A stretch of 64,000 bases of DNA, taken from NCBI GenBank assembly GCA_040398525.1, contig JBBATY010000013.1:8667-72666 (forward strand). Reading direction: 5' to 3'. This DNA comes from VFMC01 sp040398525. GTDB lineage: Bacteria > Actinomycetota > Acidimicrobiia > Acidimicrobiales > Ilumatobacteraceae. Both the position numbers and the translations under genes were made by a program. Positions 49,476-58,608 of the stretch are shown here, one piece after another (positions within the stretch are counted from its first letter, which is position 1; every line of letters starts with the position of its first letter). Under the pieces are notes generated by a model. That model was given only the letters and a program-made list of their open reading frames with translations, did no database searches and was not told where the DNA came from.

Positions 49476-50351
49476 TCAGCCCTTCAGGACCGCAAGCAGC
49501 GCGGCAGCCACCTCGGCCGGCTTCTCCTCGTGGGAGAAGGTTCCGGCATCGTCGATGACCGCGAGCTTGGCGTCGGGGAAGCTGCCCACCATCTCCTCGG
49601 CCCGCTTCGCCGGGAAGAACACATCGTGGCGGCCCCACACCAACTGCACCGGTGCGGTGATCGCTCGGTGCACCTCGCCGAGCCGCTCGATGTAGGCCGT
49701 GTCGAAGCTGCGCAGCAGGGTGGCCTGCACCCGCTGCTGGTCGCGTGACGAGCCGAGCGGGCGCAGGAAGAACTCGTCGAACTCGCCGTCCATGAAGCTC
49801 CGGTCGTGGAAGGCCGCGCCGAACACGGCGCGCCGCCGCCAGATCCACCGCGACCTGGCCACCAGGCCGAGGGCGCGCCCGAGCCCGGGGGTGTACTTGG
49901 CGAGCAGGAATGATCGGAAGCGCAGACTGAGGCGCAGCTGTTCGGTGTCGATCAGCCCGACGGCGCGGACCCGGGGATCTCCGGCCACGGCGTGCCTGAC
50001 GAACAGTCCACCGCTGTCGTGGCCCACCACGGCGAGCCGCTCGACACCCAGGTCGTCGATCACTCGCTGGATGGCGGTGACGTGGCTGCCGATGGTGAGC
50101 TTCGTCGCCGGGTCGAAGCGGCTGGCGCCGGCGCCGGGGAGGTCGATCACGTGGCAGGTGACGTGCGGCGTGAGGTGAGGGAGCAGCGAGCGGAACGTGG
50201 CCCCGCTGACGGGCCAACCGTGCACGAACAGCACATCGGGCCCGCTGCCGGCGCGACGGTAGGCGACGGCGCTGCCACCACCGACGTCGATCCAGCGTTC
50301 CGGTGGCTGGCGGAACAGGTCGGAGGCCTGCTGGGGGGTGAGTGCGCTCAT
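49476..50351 (-). CDS. alpha/beta hydrolase (epoxide hydrolase / dehalogenase-like)
   Basis: A 291-residue hydrolase with oxyanion motif VHGWPVSG, the nucleophile elbow VGHDSGG (Asp, as in epoxide hydrolases and dehalogenases), Asp in VWGRHDVFFP and His in GTFSHEEKP. A GHDSGG elbow is common to both classes. GAGGAG sits 6 nt before ATG, so this gene has a real leader, and its -10 (TACAAC) lies in the palindrome 50378-50399. Confidence 0.82.
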   Translation of the reverse strand: MSALTPQQASDLFRQPPERWIDVGGGSAVAYRRAGSGPDVLFVHGWPVSGATFRSLLPHLTPHVTCHVIDLPGAGASRFDPATKLTIGSHVTAIQRVIDDLGVERLAVVGHDSGGLFVRHAVAGDPRVRAVGLIDTEQLRLSLRFRSFLLAKYTPGLGRALGLVARSRWIWRRRAVFGAAFHDRSFMDGEFDEFFLRPLGSSRDQQRVQATLLRSFDTAYIERLGEVHRAITAPVQLVWGRHDVFFPAKRAEEMVGSFPDAKLAVIDDAGTFSHEEKPAEVAAALLAVLKG

Positions 50352-50377
50352 CGGTGCTCCTCGGTCCGTTCGCGGGA

Positions 50378-50399
50378 TGTTGTAGTGAACGCTACAACA
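50378..50399. promoter_or_regulatory. perfect TetR-type operator at hydrolase promoter
   Basis: TGTTGTAG-TGAACG-CTACAACA: 8-bp perfect arms around a 6-bp centre, overlapping the -10 of the hydrolase gene. Size and symmetry fit a TetR dimer. Confidence 0.65.
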
Positions 50400-50419
50400 A
50401 CGCGACCGATAGCCCGACG

Positions 50420-50692
50420 TCAGGTTGCGCTGGTGACCATCCGCTCGAACACGAACTCGTGCTTCAGGAACGAGGTCTCGCGCTCGTGGCCGGGCACCGG
50501 GGCGATGAGCGGCGACATCTGGATCAGCCGCCAGCCATCGCGCAACGCGTCGACCCCGGTGGCGTACGGCGGGTCGTCGGGCACGCCCGGTCCGGCCCCG
50601 TCGGCGCCGTCGAAGAAGCTCCAGCCCAGCACCCGGCTGTCGAGCGACGAGCTCGCCAGCCACATCATCAACACCTGCTGCCGGTCGCTCAT
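50420..50692 (-). CDS. conserved-looking small hypothetical protein
   Basis: A 90-residue protein lying 10 nt downstream of the PhyH dioxygenase gene on the same strand. It has GWSFFDGADG, YATGVDALRDGWRLIQMSP, and KHEFVFERMV at the end. DGWRLIQMS and HEFVFER look like a conserved fold that appears with oxygenase clusters, but I do not recognise a named family. Codon use matches its neighbours, and the tight spacing supports a real gene. Confidence 0.6.
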   Translation of the reverse strand: MSDRQQVLMMWLASSSLDSRVLGWSFFDGADGAGPGVPDDPPYATGVDALRDGWRLIQMSPLIAPVPGHERETSFLKHEFVFERMVTSAT

Positions 50693-50702
50693 GACGGCGT
50701 GC

Positions 50703-51617
50703 TCACGACGACGCCAGCGCGGCGCGGCGCTCGGTTCGGGTGAGGTACCAGTCGACGTCGAAGCCGGTGTCGCCGGTGAGGTGGCGCCACAGCGTGGCGC
50801 GCTGCACGGTCTCGAGCCGGTTGACCGATGGCTCGTACCACGGCTCGCTGCGGCGCAGCTCGGCCGCCACGGTGCCCGGCTCCATGCGGGCGAACATGTG
50901 GTCGTCGGCTCGGTTGCGGGCCTCGAGGTCGCGCGTGTCCCACAGCCGCACCTGCGGCTCGGTGGGGTTGAGGCGCAGCTTGCCCATCACCCGGTCGCGG
51001 CTGCCGTGGTTGGGCGCACCGGCGTGCCACAGGCCCTGGTGGAAGATCACCACCGTGCCGGCTGCACCGCTGAAGTACTCCTCGCCGGCGAGGTGGTGGT
51101 AGCGGGCGACATCGTCCATGTTCACCCGCCGCAGGTGGCTGCCCGGCACGAACCGGGTGCCCCCCTCGCGAGGTGCGACGTCGTGGGGGAACCAGAACAG
51201 CTGGATGTCGAACGCGAGCCCCTCGTCGATGATCGCGTCGCAGTGCAGGCCCTGGGCGTTCAGGTCGCCGGCGACCTTGATGTGCACGAAATGGTGGTCG
51301 ACCACCGGCGCCGAGCCCACCAGTGAGGCAATTGCGCCCGCGACTGCCGGCACGCGGACCATCCGCCCGAACGCCGAGTCAGGTGCATAGGCGTCGTGCA
51401 GCGGCGTGCCCGAGCGGGGCAGCTCGGGGCCGTCGTGGTCGGCGCTCTGGCCGCTGGCGACGCCGCGGAACTCGTCGAGCCACGACCGGTAGAGCGAGGG
51501 CAGCTCGTCGAGCGCTTGGCGGTTGATCTCGTCGGGCACGATGGCGTCGAGGCGCAAGAAGCCGCGGGCGACGAACGAGGCCATCTGGTCGGTGGTCAGC
51601 AGTGGCAGATCGCCCAT
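50703..51617 (-). CDS. phytanoyl-CoA dioxygenase (PhyH) family protein
   Basis: A 304-residue Fe(II)/2OG dioxygenase. The iron ligands are His and Asp in QGLHCDAII near residue 121 and the distal His in LWHAGAPNHGSRDRV, followed by an Arg for 2-oxoglutarate. REGGTRFVPGSHL is the PhyH signature. It hydroxylates an alpha or other C-H in small acids or natural products. AGGGGG sits 9 nt before ATG at 51617, which I prefer over the ATG at 51626. Confidence 0.85.
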   Translation of the reverse strand: MGDLPLLTTDQMASFVARGFLRLDAIVPDEINRQALDELPSLYRSWLDEFRGVASGQSADHDGPELPRSGTPLHDAYAPDSAFGRMVRVPAVAGAIASLVGSAPVVDHHFVHIKVAGDLNAQGLHCDAIIDEGLAFDIQLFWFPHDVAPREGGTRFVPGSHLRRVNMDDVARYHHLAGEEYFSGAAGTVVIFHQGLWHAGAPNHGSRDRVMGKLRLNPTEPQVRLWDTRDLEARNRADDHMFARMEPGTVAAELRRSEPWYEPSVNRLETVQRATLWRHLTGDTGFDVDWYLTRTERRAALASS

Positions 51618-51814
51618 TCGGCACATCCCCCTCGAGTGCGTGTGGTCGTCGTAGTCAACCACAGCGGCACCGGGGTTCAACCGCCTCTGCTGCCCCACGC
51701 GGTGACCAGCGTCGTCCCGACGACTCAGCCGACGCGGCTGGGCCACGCTGGCGACGCAGTTCACCCCGACGGCCGCCTGAGCAGAGCCGACCCGCCGCGC
51801 CTACTGTGCCCCGC

Positions 51815-53185
51815 GTGACTTCCGACGTCCGCTCCCACCTGGGCATCCGCTACGCGACCGCTGCCCGCTTCGAACCGCCGGTGATGGTGCCCTACCACCC
51901 CGGCCAGCACGCCGACGACACCGTCGGCGCGACCTGCCCACAGGTGCCCGGCATGCTCGAGCGGTTGCTCGGCATCGAGGCCTCGTCGATGGACGAGGAC
52001 TGCCTGTTCCTGAACGTCTTCCGCCCGGCCGACGCCACGCCTGCATCGAAGTTGCCGGTGCTCGTGTGGATCCACGGCGGCGCCTACCTCAACGGATCTG
52101 GCTCGATCGCCTGGTACGAAGGCAGCCGTCTCGCGGCTCGCGGTCAGGTGGTGGTGGCGATCAACTACCGGCTCGGCGCGCTCGGCTACCTCGGCGGTGG
52201 CAACTGGGGCACCCTCGACCAGATCTGTGCGCTCGAATGGGTGCGCGACCACATCGTCGCCTTCGGCGGCGACGCCGGCAACGTGACGATCTTCGGCGAG
52301 TCCGCCGGTGGCTCGGCCGTGCTCTCGCTGCTGGCCGCGCCGGGCGCCGAGGGCCTGTTCCACCGGGTGTGGTCGATGAGCCCGTCGATCAACCAGCTGC
52401 GCACCCTCGAACGGGCCGAGGAGTGGGCGCAGGCGTTCTTCGAGGCAGCGGGCGTGGACGGCCTCGACGAGGCGCGTGCGCTGTCGGTCGAGCAGATCCT
52501 GGCGGCGCAGACCCAGGTGATGGCGATGCCCAACACCGGCTACGACATGTTCAGCCCGGCGGCCGGGGGAGCAGGACTCGGCGACGACATCCTCGGTGCC
52601 GCAGCGGCGAGCCCGGTGCCGGTGTGCCTCGGCACCAACCGCGACGAGAGCCTGCTGTTCCTGGCCTTCGACCCTGCGCTGGCCGGTGCCGGCGAGGACC
52701 GCTGGGTCGACTACCTCGAGCGGCAGTTCGGCGAGGTCGCGCCGGCAGCGCGCGCCGCATACGAAGCTGCTCGGCCCGGCGCCCCGACCGTGGCGCTCAT
52801 CGCTGCAGTGCAGACCGATGCCACGTTCCGCAGGCCCGCCCAGCGCCTGGCCGAGGCGCGCTCGCGTGCCGGCACGCCCACCTGGATGTACTGGTTCACC
52901 TGGGCCTCGCCGGCGCTCGGCGGCATCCTCGGCTCGGCCCATGCCCTCGACATCCCGTTCGCGTTCGACAACGTGCACGCCTCCGGCGCGGAGATGATGC
53001 TCGGCGACGGGCCCGAGCTGGCCTGCCTGGCCGCCCGCTTCGCCGACGAGATTGCCGCCTTCGCGGCCGGCGGTGCAGCCTCGTGGCAGGCGTTCGACAC
53101 CGAGCAGCGGGCCACGATGCGCTTCGACGCCACGTTCGAGATGCTCCACGACCCCGAGCCCGAACTGCGGGCGCTGCACCACTGA
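51815..53185 (+). CDS. carboxylesterase type B
   Basis: A 456-residue esterase. The Ser nucleophile is in FGESAGGSAV, the acid is near GTNRDESLL, and the His is in GSAHALDIPFAF. The oxyanion Gly pair is in WIHGGAYLNGS. It is somewhat shorter than typical family members of about 500 residues, with a compact N-terminus. It would cleave carboxylic esters, perhaps of the pathway substrate. TACTGT (51802-51807) lies 7 nt before GTG. No signal peptide is seen. Confidence 0.88.
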   Translation: MTSDVRSHLGIRYATAARFEPPVMVPYHPGQHADDTVGATCPQVPGMLERLLGIEASSMDEDCLFLNVFRPADATPASKLPVLVWIHGGAYLNGSGSIAWYEGSRLAARGQVVVAINYRLGALGYLGGGNWGTLDQICALEWVRDHIVAFGGDAGNVTIFGESAGGSAVLSLLAAPGAEGLFHRVWSMSPSINQLRTLERAEEWAQAFFEAAGVDGLDEARALSVEQILAAQTQVMAMPNTGYDMFSPAAGGAGLGDDILGAAAASPVPVCLGTNRDESLLFLAFDPALAGAGEDRWVDYLERQFGEVAPAARAAYEAARPGAPTVALIAAVQTDATFRRPAQRLAEARSRAGTPTWMYWFTWASPALGGILGSAHALDIPFAFDNVHASGAEMMLGDGPELACLAARFADEIAAFAAGGAASWQAFDTEQRATMRFDATFEMLHDPEPELRALHH

Positions 53186-53217
53186 CGGCGCACCTCGCCG
53201 GGGCTACTGTCCCACCC

Positions 53218-53511
53218 GTGCCTGCCTACATCGTCTACCAAGCCGACGTCCACGACCCCGAGCAGTACGCGAAGTACATCGCCGAGGCCGGCCCCGCCGT
53301 GCGGGCCGCCGGCGGCACCTACCTGGTGCGCGGTGGCGAGGTCGAGGTGCTCGAGGGCGAGCCGCCGTCCGGCCGCACCGTGCTGATCGAGTTCCCCACC
53401 ATGGAGCAGGCGGTCACGTTCTTCCGCGGGCCCGTGTACTCGCGCATCCGCGAGCTGCGAGTGCCGGCGGCGAATGCCCGATCGTTCGTGGTGAACGGGG
53501 TCGAGCTCTGA
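53218..53511 (+). CDS. DUF1330 family protein
   Basis: A 97-residue ferredoxin-like alpha+beta protein with AYIVYQADVHDPEQYAKYI, GGTYLVRGGEVEVLEG and VLIEFPTMEQAVTFF, the DUF1330 pattern. Function is not established for the family. TACTGT (53205-53210) lies 7 nt before GTG at 53218, the same box and spacing as the esterase gene just upstream. It is followed by a hairpin into the AKR gene. Confidence 0.82.
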   Translation: MPAYIVYQADVHDPEQYAKYIAEAGPAVRAAGGTYLVRGGEVEVLEGEPPSGRTVLIEFPTMEQAVTFFRGPVYSRIRELRVPAANARSFVVNGVEL

Positions 53512-53530
53512 CGTCGCCCGCAGGCGACGT
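53511..53530 (+). terminator. 8-bp hairpin between DUF1330 and AKR genes
   Basis: ACGTCGCC-CGCA-GGCGACGT, starting at the last base of the DUF1330 stop and covering the first two bases of the AKR GTG. It could terminate the upstream message or mask the AKR start. Confidence 0.4.
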
Positions 53531-54509
53531 GGGCGGGCGCAGCAGTTCGTCCGCTCGGCGTCGTCTGGGTCGGCGCGGCCCGGAGGTGACCCGGCTGGGC
53601 CTCGGGTGCGCGCCGCTCGGCAACCTCTTCCAGGCCGTCGCCGACGACGACGCGGTGGCGACCGTCGACGCGGCGTGGGACGCCGGGTGGAGGCTGTTCG
53701 ACACGGCGCCGCTCTACGGCCACGGGCTGTCCGAGCGGCGCCTCGGTGCAGCGCTCGCCGGCCGGCCGCGCGACGAGTACGTGCTCAGCACCAAGGTCGG
53801 TCGGTTGCTGCGCCCACCGGCTGCCGGTTCGACGGTCGAGACGATCTTCGTCGACGCGCCCGACCTCGACCCCGTGTTCGCCTACTCGCGCGACGCCGTG
53901 CTGCGTTCGATCGACGAGAGCCTCGAACGTCTGGGTGTCGACCGGATCGACGTGGTGCACGTCCACGACCCCGACGACCACGAGCAAGCCGCGCTCGACG
54001 GGGCCTTCCCGGCGCTGATCGAGCTCCGCGAGCAGGGTGTCGTCGGTGCCATCGGCTGCGGCATGAACCAGTGGCAGATGCTCGATCGGTTCGTCGACCG
54101 GGTCGACCTCGACTGCGTGCTGCTCGCCGGCAGGTACACCCTGCTCGACCCGAGTGGCGGCGACGAGCTGCTGCCGCACTGCCTCGACCGTGGTGTGGGA
54201 GTGGTGATCGGCGGGGTGTTCAACAGCGGCCTGCTCGCCGCCCCCGACGAGCGGGCGACCTACGACTACGCCTCGGCACCCATCCACCTGGTCGCGCAGG
54301 CCCGGGCGATGGCGCAGGTGTGCACGGCGCACGGCGTGTCGCTCACCGCCGCGGCGCTGCAGTTCGCGCTGGCCCATCCGGCCGTCACGTCGGTGCTCGT
54401 CGGCGCCCGCAGCGCAGCAGAGGTGCGCTCGGATGCGACTGCTGCTGCAGAAGCGCTCCCCGACGACCTCTGGGCCGAACTGGCCGACGCTCGTCGCGGC
54501 GCGGCCTAG
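53529..54509 (+). CDS. aldo/keto reductase (D-threo-aldose dehydrogenase-like)
   Basis: A 326-residue TIM-barrel oxidoreductase. The catalytic tetrad is Asp in LFDTAPLYGHG, Tyr in the same motif, Lys in YVLSTKVGR and His in DVVHVHDPDD. The N-terminus RRLGRRGPEVTRLGLG and GCGMNQW fit the aldose dehydrogenase branch. C-terminal SVLVGARSAAEV is part of the NADP site. GTG at 53529 is the start giving the expected N-terminus, and it lies in the hairpin described. Confidence 0.85.
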   Translation: MGGRSSSSARRRLGRRGPEVTRLGLGCAPLGNLFQAVADDDAVATVDAAWDAGWRLFDTAPLYGHGLSERRLGAALAGRPRDEYVLSTKVGRLLRPPAAGSTVETIFVDAPDLDPVFAYSRDAVLRSIDESLERLGVDRIDVVHVHDPDDHEQAALDGAFPALIELREQGVVGAIGCGMNQWQMLDRFVDRVDLDCVLLAGRYTLLDPSGGDELLPHCLDRGVGVVIGGVFNSGLLAAPDERATYDYASAPIHLVAQARAMAQVCTAHGVSLTAAALQFALAHPAVTSVLVGARSAAEVRSDATAAAEALPDDLWAELADARRGAA

Positions 54510-54534
54510 GGCCGGCCGCTCGCGGTCGGGGGCG

Positions 54535-57500
54535 TCACTCGCCCGGCGTCACCGACGCCGAGATCCGCGCGTTCCCGGTGCTCTCGTAGAACTCGATCAC
54601 GATCGTGTGGTTGCCGGCGGTGAGGGTCCGGGTGATGACGTTCGTCGTGTACTCGCGGTTGGTCCACCAGGCGCTGTTCGAGACGAGGGTGCCGTTGATG
54701 TAGAGGCGGAAGCCGTCGCCCGACCCGATCACGAAGTCCCACGGCCCGGCGCCGAAGTACATCGTCCGTGTCCACCGAGCCGAGAAGTTGTCGCTGTTGA
54801 CGAGCGGGTCCGGTGAGGCGGTGCCCCAGTCGAAGTTGGGGTACGACGAGGTCTCGTTGCGGCAGCGGCGGATGGTGTTGAAGTTGGTGCCGTTGAAGTA
54901 CTCGGCCTTCCATCCGGTGATCGTGGGGCACGTCGACGGTGGAATCGTGGTGGTGGTCGTCGTGGTGGAGGTGCTCGTCGTGGTGGTCGGCGGTGGGGAG
55001 GGTGCCACCGAGTACGAGATGCGACCTGGCCCACCGCTCTCGAAGTACTCGATCCGGATGGTGTGCATGCCGGCGGTGAGGGTGCGGGTCAACGGGTCGA
55101 TCGTGTAGCCGCGGCCCCACCAGCTGTTGAGCACGAGCACGTTGTCGATGTAGAGCCGCACGCCGTCGTCGGAGCCGATCTCGAAGTCGTACGAGCCGGC
55201 GTCGAAGTAGCGGGTGTTGGTCCAGCGAGCACTCCAGCCGTCGGCTGGTGTCCACGTCGAGCCGGACCCGGAACCGAAGTCGCGGTTCGGTCCCGTGGTC
55301 TCGTTGCGGCACTCGCGCAGGATGTCGAGGTTGTTGCCCTGGAAGTACTCGGCCTTCCAGTCGGGCGTGGCCGGGCACGTGACCGGCGGAGTGCCCCGCA
55401 ACCAGTCGAGGCTGACGAGGGCAATGTCGTACCCCTCGCGGAACTCGAAGCGCACGCTGTAGTTGGTCGCTGTCGGGAAGGTGTGGTTGATGCGGACAAA
55501 GCCCGTGGGCGCCGCCGTCCAGTGCGTCGGGTTCGAGATGAGCACGTTGTTGATGTAGAGCCGGTAGCCGTTGTTGGCCTGCACCGTGAACTCGTACGGG
55601 CCCGCGTTGAAGGGGATCGCTGCTGCGCTCCAGCGGGCGCTCCAGTTGTCGGCCGGCATGATCGCATCGACCGAGCTGTAACCCCAGTTGTAGTTGGGTG
55701 GGTCGAGCTCGGTGCGGCAGACACGCCGCTCGTTGAAGTTCTCGCCTGCGAAGTACTCCGCCCTGAACTGGTGGTTGGCGGGCACCGGACAACTCGGGGT
55801 CGACCAGGCGCCCAGCGACAGACTGACCTGCGCACCGCCGCTCGCGTCGCGGTGCTCGAGGACCACGAGCTTCCGCCCTGCGGTCATGTCGAGCAGGAAC
55901 GATTGCGAGCCGTACGCGCCGTTGGTCCACAGGTTCGTGCTGCTCACCTGCACACCGTCGATGAGGAGGCGGACAGCGTCGTCGCCGCTGATGTCGAACC
56001 GCCACTTCCCTGCGGTGAAGTCGACCTGACGCGACCAGCGGGCACTCCAACCGTCGGCTGGCACCCGCAGAGCATCGGGAGACCCGTTGCCCCAGTTGTA
56101 GTCCGGTGTGGTGGCCTCGGCACGGCAGAGGCGCCGCTCGTCGAAGGCGGTGCCGCTGAAGTACTCGGCCTGCCAACTGGTGGAGGTCACCCCGGGGCAC
56201 GTCGACAACGTCGGTTCGATCGTGACGCCGATCGAGGCATTGCCGGAGGTCTCGTAGTACTCGACCACCACCTCGCGTTGCCCGGCGGTCATCGTCCGCT
56301 GCACGCGTCGCTGCGCAGTCCCACTGGTCCAAGACGCCGCGCTCGTGATCTGCTCGCCGTCGATGAAGATGCGCACGCCCTGGTCGCCCGCCACCCAGAA
56401 GTCCCAGGTGCCGGAAGTGAACGTCATCGTGCGCGTCCAGCGCGCGCTGAAGTTGTCGCTCGGGACCCCTGTGCCGGGTGAACCGCGACCCCAGTTGTAG
56501 TTGATGCCGGCTGCCACTTCGTCGCGACACAGCCGGCGCGAGCTGAAGGTGGTGGTGCCGAAGTACTCGGCCTTCCAGCCGAGGTAGCTCGCCGGGCATG
56601 GCGCGATCGTCGTGGTCGTCGGCGGGATGGTGGTGGTCGTGGTCGTGGTGGTGGTGGTCGTCGTGCTCGTCGTGGTGGTGGTGCTCGTCGACGTCGTGGG
56701 GGGTGGGCTGAGCGCGAGGGTGAAGTCCATCCGCGCCGAGCTGACGAGCTCGAAGTACTCGATCGTCACCGTGTGCTGGCCCGGGGGCATCTGCCGGCGG
56801 ATGAGGTTCTGCTCGTAGCTGCGCGACACCCACACCGAGGCGACGAGCACCCCGTCGATGAACAGGCGGAACCCGTCGTCGGAGCCGATCGTGAAGTCGT
56901 ACGACGCGTCCTGGAAATTGATGACCTTGGTCCAGCGGGCGCTGAAGTAGTCGTTGGGGACCGAGCTGTGCGGTGAGCTGCTGCCCCAGTTGCCTCCCGG
57001 GGTCACTTCGTCACGGCAGAGGGCGAGCCGGGCGGGGTCGAGACCCGTGCCGCCGTAGTACTCCGCGCGCCAGTTCGTCGTTGCCGGGCACGAGGCGGGC
57101 GGGGGTGTGGTCGTTGCGGGCGGGGGGGTCGTACCCGAGGGGCCGTCGATGGCTGCGGGTCGCGGCACGACCTCCCAGTGGTTGATGCCGTAGTCGCCGT
57201 TGTCCTTCACCTGCACGATCGCCGTGCTCGCCATGGCGGGCAGCCCTGCGCTGGTGACGCTGTCGATCTTGAACGTGTGCATCACCACCGGGTTGGTGAT
57301 GCCCACCTGGAACATGCCGGGCAGCACGCTGCCGAGCTGGGCATCGGCCGCCACCACGCCACTGGTCAGCAGCACGGACTTGTTCGACGCCTCGCCCGGC
57401 TTGATGGCCATGCTCACCATGCCCTGGGGGACGTAGACGTAGCCCGGGATCTTCACCTTCGACGGGCCCGTCGAACCGAGGGCGATGTCGAGCACGAAGC

Positions 57501-58608
57501 CGAGCGTCCGCAGTGGCTGGTAGCCGTGGTCCGACGCCAGCGTCGTGGTGTTGCTCGCGGCAACGCGCGAGGCGGGCACGGACAGGATGCCGGTGACGTA
57601 ATCGGTGGTGGCCGCTGGTCCGGTGCCGTCAGGGTCGGTCCCGTTCACCGACATCACCGACACGCCCGCCGAGCTCGACGTCATCGTGTCGAGCGGATCG
57701 ACGTAGCGCTTGTTGAACACCAGCGTGGGGCCGCTGCCGGTGCCGGTGGCCGTCACCGACAGGCGGGCATCCCGGCCGAGCACGAAGGTCGCGCCGAGGC
57801 CGTTGATCCCGTGCACGGTCGGGGCGTCCGTGGCGTAGAACGCTGCTTCCTGATCGCTGGTGCAGCCCTGGTCGGTGCCGTCCCCGACCACCACGTTGAC
57901 GGCACCGGTCACCGTGATCGGCTGTTCGAAGTAATAGATGCCCGACGTGAAGAAGACGTCGATGTCGCCGCTGAGGTCGACGGCATCCGGGTAGGTGCCG
58001 GGGAAGTACACGCGGCACGGACGACCCGATGTGTAGCCGGGTGGCATCAGATGCCCGTCGGAGGGACGGGCCGCGACGAGGCGGGTCGGCAACGGTGGTG
58101 CCCAGATGCGCCCACCCGCCTGGGTCGGCGAGGTGTGGTTCCACCAGCCCTCGGGCGGCGAGGCTCCCGACTGGGGATAGGCCGAACCGGTGAGCCAATC
58201 GCCACTCGGAGGAATCGAGCCGGTGACGAGCGTGCCGATCGAGTACGGGATGGAGTCGCTCGCGAACTGTCGTGTCGACGACAGCCGGTAGCAGGTCGTC
58301 GTCACCGCAGAGGGCAGGCCCTCGGTGGCGACGCGCACGCCGGTCGCCGCGTTCGCCGCGCCGCAGGCCTGGTACAGCGCCTCGGTGTCGGCGAGGGCAA
58401 GGCGCGTCGCGCCGCGAACTGCTTCGGTGCGGCGGGCCTTTTCGCGCGCGACCGAGCCCTGCTTGGCCGTGGCGATGCCGACGTCGAGCAGTGGCAGGGT
58501 GAGGATCGAGACGAACATGGTGAGCACCAGCACCAGGATCAGGGCAGCGCCGTCATCTCGCCTCACCGGCCGTCGTGCGGCCGCTCGTCGACGCCGCGTC
58601 TCAGTCAT
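54535..58608 (-). CDS. PilX-like prepilin fused to six PA14 domains
   Basis: A 1357-residue surface protein. The basic N-terminus leads to DDG|AALILVLVLTMFVSIL near residue 20, a PilX-like prepilin cleavage and hydrophobic helix. Residues 60-490 are an uncharacterised beta-rich region. Six PA14 modules begin near residues 511, 678, 811, 946, 1083 and 1231, each with a WxAEYF-type start and two Cys (CP...; CRxE). Thr-rich linkers lie near 636-662 and 1208-1220. PA14 domains often bind glycans. The ATG overlaps the prepilin stop by 8 nt. It would be the adhesive tip or decoration of a type IV pilus (inference). Confidence 0.82.
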   Translation of the reverse strand: MTETRRRRAAARRPVRRDDGAALILVLVLTMFVSILTLPLLDVGIATAKQGSVAREKARRTEAVRGATRLALADTEALYQACGAANAATGVRVATEGLPSAVTTTCYRLSSTRQFASDSIPYSIGTLVTGSIPPSGDWLTGSAYPQSGASPPEGWWNHTSPTQAGGRIWAPPLPTRLVAARPSDGHLMPPGYTSGRPCRVYFPGTYPDAVDLSGDIDVFFTSGIYYFEQPITVTGAVNVVVGDGTDQGCTSDQEAAFYATDAPTVHGINGLGATFVLGRDARLSVTATGTGSGPTLVFNKRYVDPLDTMTSSSAGVSVMSVNGTDPDGTGPAATTDYVTGILSVPASRVAASNTTTLASDHGYQPLRTLGFVLDIALGSTGPSKVKIPGYVYVPQGMVSMAIKPGEASNKSVLLTSGVVAADAQLGSVLPGMFQVGITNPVVMHTFKIDSVTSAGLPAMASTAIVQVKDNGDYGINHWEVVPRPAAIDGPSGTTPPPATTTPPPASCPATTNWRAEYYGGTGLDPARLALCRDEVTPGGNWGSSSPHSSVPNDYFSARWTKVINFQDASYDFTIGSDDGFRLFIDGVLVASVWVSRSYEQNLIRRQMPPGQHTVTIEYFELVSSARMDFTLALSPPPTTSTSTTTTTSTTTTTTTTTTTTIPPTTTTIAPCPASYLGWKAEYFGTTTFSSRRLCRDEVAAGINYNWGRGSPGTGVPSDNFSARWTRTMTFTSGTWDFWVAGDQGVRIFIDGEQITSAASWTSGTAQRRVQRTMTAGQREVVVEYYETSGNASIGVTIEPTLSTCPGVTSTSWQAEYFSGTAFDERRLCRAEATTPDYNWGNGSPDALRVPADGWSARWSRQVDFTAGKWRFDISGDDAVRLLIDGVQVSSTNLWTNGAYGSQSFLLDMTAGRKLVVLEHRDASGGAQVSLSLGAWSTPSCPVPANHQFRAEYFAGENFNERRVCRTELDPPNYNWGYSSVDAIMPADNWSARWSAAAIPFNAGPYEFTVQANNGYRLYINNVLISNPTHWTAAPTGFVRINHTFPTATNYSVRFEFREGYDIALVSLDWLRGTPPVTCPATPDWKAEYFQGNNLDILRECRNETTGPNRDFGSGSGSTWTPADGWSARWTNTRYFDAGSYDFEIGSDDGVRLYIDNVLVLNSWWGRGYTIDPLTRTLTAGMHTIRIEYFESGGPGRISYSVAPSPPPTTTTSTSTTTTTTTIPPSTCPTITGWKAEYFNGTNFNTIRRCRNETSSYPNFDWGTASPDPLVNSDNFSARWTRTMYFGAGPWDFVIGSGDGFRLYINGTLVSNSAWWTNREYTTNVITRTLTAGNHTIVIEFYESTGNARISASVTPGE

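Noticed and set aside
56622..56700. GTGGTGGTCGTGG tandem run as a possible satellite or CRISPR
   Set aside because: It is the Thr-rich linker of the PA14 protein on the minus strand; units are 3 nt codon repeats without spacers.
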